Assembly: GCA_964609245.1 (NCBI GenBank)
Contig: CAZSSB010000012.1
Coordinates: forward strand, 1-64,000
Direction of reading: 5' to 3'
Origin: JAFGCY01 sp964609245
Lineage (GTDB): Bacteria > 4484-113 > JAFGCY01
DNA length: 64,000 nucleotides
Shown here: piece after piece, positions 41,256 through 47,848 of the stretch
Numbering within the stretch: position 1 is the first letter of the stretch
How the letters are laid out: the number at the start of each line of letters is the position of its first letter
Made by a program: the position numbers and the translations under genes
The notes under the pieces: model-generated
What the model was told of the DNA's origin: nothing
Databases searched by the model: none
The model's input: only the letters and a program-made list of their open reading frames with translations

Positions 41256-41394
41256 GCTGCCTGGAGCGTGATGACCGGGACAGCCAGCGAGGCTGGGAGC
41301 GGCCGGCGGTAAGCCGGCTCTCAGGGGATGCCCCACCAGACGCCTCATGAGTGAATCGGGACCGGCCCCGCCGGCCTGAAGTCAGGAGTGAGAG
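41256..41394 (+). promoter_or_regulatory. Structured 139-nt 5' leader of panB
   Basis: Between the predicted transcription start and the panB ATG the RNA can form several stems: CAGCC/GGCTG, GCCGGC/GCCGGC around GGTAA, GGGG/CCCC, and CCTG-AAGT-CAGG just before the ribosome binding site GGAGTGAG. There is no ORF. A 'pan' RNA motif upstream of panB genes is known in other phyla; I could not confirm that consensus by eye. A pantothenate- or CoA-responsive element is an inference from position. Confidence 0.45.
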
Positions 41395-42231
41395 ATGTCG
41401 GAATTCTTATTGACGAGGCTGCGCAAGCGCGTTAAGCACGGCCAGCCGATCGTGTCGATCACCGCCTACGACTACTTCACCGCGCTGCTGGCGCGGGCGG
41501 CGGACGTCGACTTCGTGCTGGTCGGCGACTCGCTGGGCAACGTCGTCCAGGGCGCCGAGACCACCGTCGGCGTCTCGCTGGACCAGGTGATCTACCACAC
41601 CCGCATCGTCTGCGACCACTTCCCGCCGGAGCGGGTGGTGCTCGACATGCCGTTCGGAACCTTCAAGCTCGACGCCGACGAAACGGTGTCGAACTGCGTG
41701 CGGGCCTTCAAGGAAAGCGGCTGCGGGGCGGTCAAATTCGAGGGCGCCAACAACGAGAACCTCTTCGCGGTGCGAACCCTGACCGAGGCCGGCGTGCCGG
41801 TGCTGGGTCATCTGGGCCTGCTGCCCCAGCGCGTGCACACCGAGGGCGGCTACAAGGTACAGGGCAAGACCAGGGCCCAGGCCGACGAGCTTTCGCGCGA
41901 GGCGCTGGCGCTTCAGAAGGCCGGCGCCTTCGGGGTGGTGCTGGAGTGCGTGGTGCCGGAGGTCACGGCGCGGATCACCGCGGAGCTGAAGATCCCCACC
42001 ATCGGCATCGGCGCCGGCCTGGAGTGCGACGGGCAGATCATCGTGGTCCACGACATCCTCGGGATGCTGCCGGGCGACGCGCCGAGTTTCGTCCGGCGCT
42101 ATGCCGAGTTGTACGATACCGCCACCGACGCCGTCCGGCAGTACGCCGACGACGTCCGCGCCCAGCGCTTTCCGTCGGGCCCCCGCGCGGCCCGGGGCGA
42201 GCACGCCGGGCGCTACGGGGGCGAGGGCTAA
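41395..42231 (+). CDS. panB: 3-methyl-2-oxobutanoate hydroxymethyltransferase
   Basis: This is a 278-residue TIM-barrel enzyme making ketopantoate from 2-oxoisovalerate and methylene-THF, the first step to pantothenate. Motifs are SITAYDYFTALLA, LVGDSLGNVVQGAETT (Mg-binding Asp), LDMPFGTF, GCGAVKFEGA, LGHLGLLPQ with GGYKVQGKT, ECVVPEVT and IGIGAGLECDGQIIV. A Pro/Arg-rich tail of about 20 residues is extra. It heads panB-panC-panD in pathway order. Confidence 0.96.
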   Translation: MSEFLLTRLRKRVKHGQPIVSITAYDYFTALLARAADVDFVLVGDSLGNVVQGAETTVGVSLDQVIYHTRIVCDHFPPERVVLDMPFGTFKLDADETVSNCVRAFKESGCGAVKFEGANNENLFAVRTLTEAGVPVLGHLGLLPQRVHTEGGYKVQGKTRAQADELSREALALQKAGAFGVVLECVVPEVTARITAELKIPTIGIGAGLECDGQIIVVHDILGMLPGDAPSFVRRYAELYDTATDAVRQYADDVRAQRFPSGPRAARGEHAGRYGGEG

Positions 42232-42261
42232 GCCGGTGTGGATCGTGCCGCCCGCCGGGTG

Positions 42262-42267
42262 TATAGT
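42262..42267 (+). promoter_or_regulatory. -10 box (TATAGT), near-leaderless start of panC
   Basis: TATAGT lies 9 nt before the ATG at 42277, predicting a 3-nt leader. It implies panC can be transcribed separately from panB. Confidence 0.55.
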
Positions 42268-42276
42268 GACCAGGCT

Positions 42277-43164
42277 ATGTACGTAGTACAAAACCGTGGG
42301 AACCTGCGCCAGATGCGCCGCGAGCTGGCGGTGGCCTATCACGACAACCACTTCGAGCGTCCGCTGATCGGGCTGACCCCGACGCTGGGAGCGCTGCACG
42401 CCGGCCATCGCGCGCTGATCGACCGGATGGTGGCGGAATGCGACGTCAGTATCGTCTCGATCTTCCTCAATCCGCGGCAGTTCGACAGCGCGGACGATCT
42501 GGAGCAGTATCCGCGGATGCTGGACGACGACCTGAAGGTCTGCGCGGCGGCGGGGGTGCACCTGGTCTTCGCGCCGGGCGAGCAGGACGTCTACCCGCCG
42601 GGCTACAGCACCACCGTCGGCGTGCAGGGCCTGACAGATCGTTGGTGCGGCGCGGGCCGACCCGGCCACTTCGACGGGGTGACTACGGTGGTGGCCAAGC
42701 TGCTGACGGCCTGCCAGCCCGACCGCGCTTACTTCGGTGAGAAGGACTTCCAGCAGCTCAGGGTCGTCCAGCGGATGGTCCGGGACCTGGAACTGAGCGT
42801 CGAGATCGTGCCCTGCCCCACCGTGCGCGAGCCGGACGGGCTGGCGCTGAGCAGCCGCAACCAGTACCTGGCGCCGGACGCGCGCGCCGTGGCCCCGCGG
42901 CTCTTTGAGGCTCTCAAGCGCATGGCGGCCTGCTTCACCGGCGGGGTGCACGACGCAGCCTCGCTGATCGTCGAGGGCGAGCACGTGCTCCACGAAGGGG
43001 GCGGCCCGAAGATCGAGGTCGAGTACCTGGCGGCAGTCGATCCCAAGACACTGGAACCACGCGTGGAGGCCCGCCTCGGCGATCGCATTCTGATCGCGGC
43101 GACCATCGGCGATACGCGGCTGATCGACAACATCGCGCTGACCGGCGAGGAGGTCGGGGACTAG
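42277..43164 (+). CDS. panC: Pantoate-beta-alanine ligase (pantothenate synthetase)
   Basis: This is a 295-residue adenylating ligase of the class I tRNA-synthetase fold. Motifs are TPTLGALHAGH (the HxGH-type site), SIFLNPRQF, GRPGHFDGVTTVVAKL, YFGEKDFQQL and ALSSRNQYL (the KMSKS equivalent). The start at the ATG at 42277 is set by the TATAGT box; a frame from 42238 would cross the promoter. It condenses pantoate, from PanB and a reductase not seen here, with beta-alanine from PanD. Confidence 0.95.
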   Translation: MYVVQNRGNLRQMRRELAVAYHDNHFERPLIGLTPTLGALHAGHRALIDRMVAECDVSIVSIFLNPRQFDSADDLEQYPRMLDDDLKVCAAAGVHLVFAPGEQDVYPPGYSTTVGVQGLTDRWCGAGRPGHFDGVTTVVAKLLTACQPDRAYFGEKDFQQLRVVQRMVRDLELSVEIVPCPTVREPDGLALSSRNQYLAPDARAVAPRLFEALKRMAACFTGGVHDAASLIVEGEHVLHEGGGPKIEVEYLAAVDPKTLEPRVEARLGDRILIAATIGDTRLIDNIALTGEEVGD

Positions 43165-43240
43165 GGGCAGAAGTAGACAACCACTGCTGAGGTAGGAAGA
43201 TGGACGTGGGCGGCGAGAGGCGCCCACAGAGTGGAAGGAC

Positions 43241-43588
43241 ATGCTGGTAACGGTACTCAGAAGCAAACTGCATCGGGCGCGGATCACGGACGCCAACGTG
43301 GAATACGAGGGCAGCATCGGCATCAGCCGCGAGCTGTGCGAGGCGGTCGGCCTCTACCCTTACGAGAAGGTGCTGGTCGCCAACCTGGAGAACGGCGAGC
43401 GGCTGGAGACCTACGTGATCGTGGCGGACGAGCCCGGCCAGATCGTGCTCAACGGCGCCGCGGCGCACAAGGGCCGCGCTGGCGATCGCGTGATCATCAT
43501 GAGCTTCGCGCGGATCAGCCCGGAGGAAGCCGAGTATCACAAGCCGCGCGTCGCCCTGCTGGACGAACAGAACCGGGTCGTCGGCTAG
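43241..43588 (+). CDS. panD: Aspartate 1-decarboxylase (pyruvoyl enzyme)
   Basis: This is a 115-residue proenzyme that self-cleaves between Gly and Ser in VEYEGSIGIS (about residues 24-25) to create the pyruvoyl group, yielding beta-alanine from aspartate. Other conserved parts are KLHRARITDA, VANLENGERLETYVI, NGAAAHKGRAGDRVIIMSF. Length and motifs are complete. The 76-nt gap after panC holds a GTGGAAGGAC ribosome binding site. Confidence 0.96.
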   Translation: MLVTVLRSKLHRARITDANVEYEGSIGISRELCEAVGLYPYEKVLVANLENGERLETYVIVADEPGQIVLNGAAAHKGRAGDRVIIMSFARISPEEAEYHKPRVALLDEQNRVVG

Positions 43589-43599
43589 GGCCTGGGAGC

Positions 43600-43745
43600 G
43601 CCGGCATCCCGCCGGCAGGCAGCGAGGGTATTACTGCCCGCTGCAGCCGGGGTACTACGGCCCGCCGTGGCCGTAGACATTTCGAGGTCTGCAGCCAGGG
43701 TCGGCTGCAGTACCCGGTGGCGCGGGCGTCCCCGCCCGTGATGCC
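43600..43745. repeat. Intergenic region with several GC-rich palindromes
   Basis: After panD the spacer holds inverted repeats such as GCCGGC-ATCCC-GCCGGC, CTGCAGCC and GGCTGCAG arms (43640s and 43690s), and GCGGGCG-TCCC-CGCCCG near 43722-43740. These look like decayed or clustered copies of the palindromic repeats at 6088, 19722 and 58986. I see no gene here. Confidence 0.4.
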
Positions 43746-43766
43746 AGCACGGTGCGGACGCGCTGC

Positions 43767-43772
43767 TATGAT
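43767..43772 (+). promoter_or_regulatory. Extended -10 box (TGCTATGAT), leaderless start of yjbQ
   Basis: TATGAT preceded by TGC ends 6 nt before the ATG at 43779; the predicted +1 is the A of ATG. Confidence 0.7.
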
Positions 43773-43778
43773 CACTGC

Positions 43779-44210
43779 ATGACAGCGATTGCTACCCCCA
43801 AAAGCCACACCGAGTATCTCTGGTTCGAGGCCCCGGAGCGCAAGCACCTCTATCACATCACCAGCGAGGTAAGCCGCGTGGTGCGCGAAAGCGGCGTCAG
43901 CGAGGGCTTCGCGCTGGTCGGGGCGATGCACATCACCGCGGCCGTCTGGGTCAACGACAACGAGTCCGGTCTGCACGCCGACATCGACGAGTGGGTGGAG
44001 CAACTGGCGCCGCTGGGCCCCGACTACCGGCACCACCGCACCGGCGAGGACAATGGCGACGCGCACCTAAAGGCCCTGCTGCTGGGCCGCCAGGTGCTGC
44101 TGCCGATCACCGCCGGCGAGCTGGACCTCGGCCCCTGGGAGCGCGTCTTCTACCACGAGTTCGACGGCCGGCGCAGGAAGCGCGTGATCGTGAAGGTTGT
44201 GGGATTCTAG
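43779..44210 (+). CDS. YjbQ/UPF0047 family protein
   Basis: This is a 143-residue single-domain protein. Conserved blocks are HITSEVSRVVRESGV, GFALVGAMHITAAVWVND, DYRHHRTGEDNGDAHLKALLLG and PITAGELDLGPWERVFYHEFDG. The His/Asp/Glu cluster forms the presumed active site. Some members have weak thiamine-phosphate synthase activity, but the true role is unsettled. The start is fixed by the promoter. Confidence 0.9.
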   Translation: MTAIATPKSHTEYLWFEAPERKHLYHITSEVSRVVRESGVSEGFALVGAMHITAAVWVNDNESGLHADIDEWVEQLAPLGPDYRHHRTGEDNGDAHLKALLLGRQVLLPITAGELDLGPWERVFYHEFDGRRRKRVIVKVVGF

Positions 44211-44339
44211 TTGGGGCGACGCATGCATCGCCCGCAGGCGAGGGACCATGCTCAGTGGCTCATGCGGGTTGACCGTTAATTGCGGTAGTAATCACCACCG
44301 TGCACACGGGGCATCGGGCGACGCATGCGTCGCCCCAAC
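44210..44339. repeat. 130-bp element bounded by 17-bp perfect inverted repeats
   Basis: GTTGGGGCGACGCATGC at 44210-44226 is exactly reverse-complemented at 44323-44339. Inner copies of CATCGCCCGC and GCATCGGGCG add further pairing. The interior has no ORF. It looks like a small non-autonomous mobile or REP-type element inserted directly at the yjbQ stop codon. No flanking target duplication is obvious. Confidence 0.6.
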
Positions 44340-44351
44340 TCAGGAATCCGG

Positions 44352-44357
44352 TACAAT
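44352..44357 (+). promoter_or_regulatory. -10 box (TACAAT) for deiodinase-like gene
   Basis: GGTACAAT has its predicted +1 near 44364, about 110 nt before the ATG at 44475. The leader ends in GGAGGTAGGGT. Confidence 0.5.
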
Positions 44358-44474
44358 GGATCATTGCGACCGAGTATCAGTTAGTGCGGACGCAGGCCGA
44401 TCCGCCCGGGCGGTGGAAGGCGTCAGCGCATTCCACTCAGGGTGCGGTATTCTGGGGCCCCCTGGAGGTAGGGT

Positions 44475-45233
44475 ATGGAATTCGACGCTGACTTGGCAGC
44501 GGCCTACAACCACACCAGCTTCGCGCCGGGTGACTTCGAGCAGTTCTGGTGCTACGAGAGCGCCCCGCCGCTGGGCCGGATCGCACCGGATTTTCCGCTG
44601 TGGCACCTCGATCGTGACGAGCAGACCACCCTCCACGCCGAGCTGGCGCTCCGCCCACTGACCATCGTGGAGTTCGGCAGCATCTCGTGTCCGTTGAGCC
44701 GCCTGGCCTGCGATCCGCTGGAGGAAATCGCCGACAACTACAGCGATGAGGACGTCGGCGCGCTGTTCATCTACACCCACGAAGCCCATCCGGCGGAGAA
44801 CGCGCCGGTGCACCGCAACTGGGAGGACAAGCTGGCCGCGGCGCGCTGGCTCAGGCAGCTGACCAATCCGGTGCGCCCGATCCTGGTCGATGCGCTGGAC
44901 GGCGCCTGCCACCGCGCCTTCGGGGCGCTGCCCAACATGGTCTGGATGTTCAGCGAGCGCGCCGAGCCCGTCTACAAGTCCGAGTGGGCCGAGCCGGCCA
45001 ACGTCGAGTACGCGCTGCGCTACCAGCTGGCCTTCAAGCACGATCTCGGTGAGCACGAGGCGATTCTGCTGGGCTCCAGCGAGATGGTGACCGGCCCGCG
45101 CTTCGACATCCGCGAGCACGACTGCATCATGGAGGAGAGCGGCGAGAAGGCGCTGGGCGACTTCCGCAACGCCTTCGGCCAGTGGCCCGACCGCGTGCTG
45201 TGGCCCAGCCGGATGGTCAAACCGCACGGCTAG
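44475..45233 (+). CDS. Iodothyronine deiodinase-like thioredoxin-fold protein (Cys form)
   Basis: This is a 252-residue protein with a strong ribosome binding site (CTGGAGGTAGG). LGRIAPDFPLWHLD is a thioredoxin-like start, VEFGSISCPLSRL is the deiodinase active-site loop with Cys (TGT codon) where animal enzymes have selenocysteine, and FIYTHEAHPAENAP matches the conserved EAHP segment. The C-terminal 90 residues extend beyond the core. Bacterial members are of unknown substrate; a thiol peroxidase or dehalogenase role is possible. It is cytoplasmic, since there is no signal peptide. Confidence 0.78.
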   Translation: MEFDADLAAAYNHTSFAPGDFEQFWCYESAPPLGRIAPDFPLWHLDRDEQTTLHAELALRPLTIVEFGSISCPLSRLACDPLEEIADNYSDEDVGALFIYTHEAHPAENAPVHRNWEDKLAAARWLRQLTNPVRPILVDALDGACHRAFGALPNMVWMFSERAEPVYKSEWAEPANVEYALRYQLAFKHDLGEHEAILLGSSEMVTGPRFDIREHDCIMEESGEKALGDFRNAFGQWPDRVLWPSRMVKPHG

Positions 45234-45258
45234 CGGCGCTGCGCGGGCCGTCCGGCGA

Positions 45259-46050
45259 CTAGCCGTCGGCCGGGACCCGCGTGCGGGCATCGCGGCGCTC
45301 GCGGCGTGAGAGCAGCCGCTGCCAGGCGTGGCGCTCCAGGAAGCTGCCCCCCACGTTGCCCTCCATCTCGACGAACATCCGCCACGGCACGGTGAACGAC
45401 AGGTGGCCGGCCTTGATGTGGGGCCGCGCCGTGATGTCCGTGCAGCCGACGACGGCCCGCGGCGTCTCGCTGAGCGACTCCTGATAGGGCAGCAGCGCCA
45501 CTGTGTGGCAGCCCGCCCCCATCGGCATCGTTACGTTGTCACCGGCCTCGCGGCCGTAGTTGGCCAGCAGCGTCAGCGCCGAGATCTGGTCGGCGTCGCC
45601 GAACATGCAGACCAGCACCGGCGGCTCGGCGCTCGGGTCGATCTCGCTGAGCGGCCGGAGCACCACGTAGCGCTGCGGGATCGAGGTAGTTGGCAATGCG
45701 TCAATGAACATCCGCGCCAGTTCGGGCGTGCGCTTATAGCCCTCCCCTTCCGGAAAGCGCTCGTCATAGGGGTAGCCCTGACCCTTGCCGTGCGACAGGA
45801 AGTAGTCCAGCCCACCCGGCGGCTCGATGTCGCTACCCCGCAGGCAGCGGCTGACGCCACTGATCTTGCAGCCGTGGGTGCTGGAATCGAAGGCCACCGT
45901 CCGGCCGCGAGCGGCGGCGGCGAACATCGCGACCACGCAGCCCCACTTGCCGGCGGCGAACATCAGCGCGCCCGCGGGCTGCTCATCGGTGAAGATCACC
46001 GCGACGGGCTGCGAGTCCAACTGAATCGCTTCAGATATGCGGCTCTGCAT
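45259..46050 (-). CDS. DUF169 family protein
   Basis: This is a 263-residue protein. Matching features are the N-terminal LDSQPVAVIFTDEQPAGA, the Cys-containing GKWGCVVAMFAAAARGRTVAF, ISGVSRCLRG and the C-terminal TARPHIKAGHLSFTVPWRMF. Three Cys could bind a metal or cofactor. The function of the family is unknown. It starts at an ATG behind GCGGAGGTTC; a TATAAG-like box further upstream (minus, around 46080) would drive it divergently from the carbonic anhydrase gene. Confidence 0.82.
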   Translation of the reverse strand: MQSRISEAIQLDSQPVAVIFTDEQPAGALMFAAGKWGCVVAMFAAAARGRTVAFDSSTHGCKISGVSRCLRGSDIEPPGGLDYFLSHGKGQGYPYDERFPEGEGYKRTPELARMFIDALPTTSIPQRYVVLRPLSEIDPSAEPPVLVCMFGDADQISALTLLANYGREAGDNVTMPMGAGCHTVALLPYQESLSETPRAVVGCTDITARPHIKAGHLSFTVPWRMFVEMEGNVGGSFLERHAWQRLLSRRERRDARTRVPADG

Positions 46051-46141
46051 TAGTAAGAACCTCCGCGTGTACTTCCCTTATACCATCGCCACGTCACGTT
46101 TGTTCCAGCCGCGTCCGTCCGCCCTGCACTCCGCCTGCTGC

Positions 46142-46147
46142 TATGCT
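46142..46147 (+). promoter_or_regulatory. Extended -10 box (TGCTATGCT), leaderless start of gamma-CA
   Basis: TATGCT preceded by TGC ends 6 nt before the ATG at 46154. Confidence 0.65.
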
Positions 46148-46153
46148 GCGCGG

Positions 46154-46711
46154 ATGGAGCCTCTGATCCTGCCCTACGGTGATACGCGGCCCGAGGTCGA
46201 TCCGACGGCGTTCATCGCACCGACGGCGGTGCTGATCGGCGAGACGGCGATCGGCGGCGGGGCCGGCGTCTACTTCCACTGCGTGCTGCGCGGCGACATC
46301 AACCGCATCGAGGTCGGCGCCCGCACCAACATCCAGGACCTCTCGATGCTGCACGTTGACGACGACCAGCCATGCCTCGTCGGCTCCGAGGTGACAGTCG
46401 GCCATCGCGCGATCCTGCACGGCTGCGTGATCGAGGACCGCTGCCTGATCGGGATGGGCGCCGTGGTGCTCAGCGGCGCCAGAATCGGCGCGGGCAGCAT
46501 CGTGGCGGCCGGGGCGGTAGTGCCCGAGGGAATGCAGGTGCCGCCGGGCCAGCTGGTGGCCGGAGTACCCGCGCAAATCAAGCGCGCTCTCCCGGCGGAC
46601 GCCGCACGGATGCTTAAGCAGTCCGCGCTGGCGTACCGCAAGGTGGCACGCGCTTATCTGACGGGCCGGCCCTACCGGCCCAACCAGGGGCTCGAGATCG
46701 AGGCCGAATAG
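46154..46711 (+). CDS. Gamma-carbonic anhydrase-like hexapeptide-repeat protein
   Basis: This is a 185-residue left-handed beta-helix protein. Repeats run from about 20 to 150. The metal His residues lie in SMLHVDDD and VTVGHRAILHGC. RGDINRIEVGARTNIQDLS contains the conserved Arg/Asp/Gln positions. Such trimers bind zinc or iron; many homologs show little carbonic anhydrase activity. The start is at 46154 because the frame from 46037 lies across the promoter. Confidence 0.9.
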   Translation: MEPLILPYGDTRPEVDPTAFIAPTAVLIGETAIGGGAGVYFHCVLRGDINRIEVGARTNIQDLSMLHVDDDQPCLVGSEVTVGHRAILHGCVIEDRCLIGMGAVVLSGARIGAGSIVAAGAVVPEGMQVPPGQLVAGVPAQIKRALPADAARMLKQSALAYRKVARAYLTGRPYRPNQGLEIEAE

Positions 46712-46714
46712 GCA

Positions 46715-46742
46715 GAGCAGCGACGCCGGAGCGCCGCTGCTC
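46715..46742. terminator. Bidirectional hairpin between convergent genes
   Basis: GAGCAGCG and CGCTGCTC form an 8-bp stem separated by a GC-rich loop, 4 nt past the carbonic anhydrase stop and 46 nt before the end of the opposite gene. There is no strong T-run. Confidence 0.45.
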
Positions 46743-46787
46743 GTTCCAGGGGGTATTGAGCCAGACCGGCTCAGTGGATTAGCTGCC

Positions 46788-47576
46788 TCAACTGCTGGTG
46801 GCGCAGCCGCCGTCCCAGTCCCAGTCGTCATCATCGCGGTCCAGGACGCGGCTCGGCGCGCTGGCGATCCGCTGCGGCTGGTCATAGACCGGCTCGCTCA
46901 GCCGGTAGACGAGGTCCTCATAGAGCACGCCCTGGGCACCCCAGGCCCGCACATAGAGCACCGCGCTGAGCAGCTCGACCCGACCGCTGCGCCCCGTGGC
47001 CGGATCGGTCTGGCGGCCACGCAGCCAGTTGTCATGCAGCTCCGGCCGCCGCTGGGCGAAATCCCGCAGTTCGATGTTGGTCAGCGGGCGCACGTAGAGG
47101 TCGCCGGCACTGAATTCGCCCGCGGACAGTCGCGGCGCGGCACCGGTCAGCGGGTTGACCGTCAGCGCCCGATCCAGGCTGCTGGTTTCAAGGCCCTGGA
47201 CCTGCCGCAGCGCCGTTACGGCCTCAGCATCGAGCTGCACCGGCAGGACGCCGAAGTAGTTGTAGTACTCCAGGCAGAACTGACCGGTGGCGTCGATCCA
47301 GGCCGGCAACGCATCGGCGGCACCGGGACCGCTCGGCTGCGTACCAGCCAGCATGTAGCGCTCGAAGGCGGTCAGTTCAATGGCACGCGGATAGGGGCCG
47401 CCGAAGGTCAGGTCGCCGTCACTCCAGCTCGCCGGCAGACCGTATGCGGCCGTGCCGTACTCCGGTGAGACATCGTTGACCTGCCGGCCGCCGGCCGGAT
47501 GCTCCGCGGCCGGCGCCTGGGCGGCGCAGGCCAGCACGGCGAGCGCGCATACGGCTGTAGTTATCGTCCTGTACAT
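46788..47576 (-). CDS. Exported protein of unknown function
   Basis: This is a 262-residue protein with a signal peptide ending APAAE and a clear AAAGGAG ribosome binding site. The mature part is rich in Ala, Leu and Arg, with FCLEYYNYFGVLPVQLDAEA in the middle and LYVRPLTNIELRDFAQRRPE further on. It ends in a very acidic DRDDDDWDWDGG that might bind a cation. I recognise no family. It is divergent from the histidine kinase gene. Confidence 0.6.
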   Translation of the reverse strand: MYRTITTAVCALAVLACAAQAPAAEHPAGGRQVNDVSPEYGTAAYGLPASWSDGDLTFGGPYPRAIELTAFERYMLAGTQPSGPGAADALPAWIDATGQFCLEYYNYFGVLPVQLDAEAVTALRQVQGLETSSLDRALTVNPLTGAAPRLSAGEFSAGDLYVRPLTNIELRDFAQRRPELHDNWLRGRQTDPATGRSGRVELLSAVLYVRAWGAQGVLYEDLVYRLSEPVYDQPQRIASAPSRVLDRDDDDWDWDGGCATSS

Positions 47577-47763
47577 GGGAAGACTCCTTTGATCCCGGCC
47601 CCGAACCCTCAGCGAGGCCGCAAGGCATCGGACTAGTACCGCGGGGTCGGTCCGTTTCGTCTATCGCCAGCGAGATGAAGCCGCGACCAGGAAGGTGTCT
47701 CGCCGGCACGCCGGACACTCATGGAATGGACCTGCGGACAATGTAGATGAGAATAGTGCTAGC

Positions 47764-47769
47764 TATACT
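47764..47769 (+). promoter_or_regulatory. -10 box (TATACT) for hybrid histidine kinase
   Basis: GCTATACT has its predicted +1 near 47776, about 73 nt before the ATG at 47849, within the 272-nt divergent intergenic region. That region is AT-richer than its surroundings, as expected for a regulatory segment. Confidence 0.45.
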
Positions 47770-47848
47770 ATTAATGTCAGCGTAGTGCTGGCTCCTTGCC
47801 GCCGAGACTGGCCGGCCGAGGATCTCATCATCAGGAAGGTGGACTGGA

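Noticed and set aside
41256..41394. T-box, cobalamin or SAM riboswitch before panB
   Set aside because: Some short matches (e.g. GAGTGAA, GGGACCGG) recall T-box parts, but the diagnostic UGGNACCGCG and other class cores are absent by eye.
41407..43323. 638-residue minus-strand frame opposite panB-panC
   Set aside because: Shadow of two enzymes with complete motifs; no family resemblance.
44475..45233. Selenoprotein interpretation of the deiodinase homolog
   Set aside because: The active-site codon is TGT (Cys), not TGA, and no SECIS-like element is needed.
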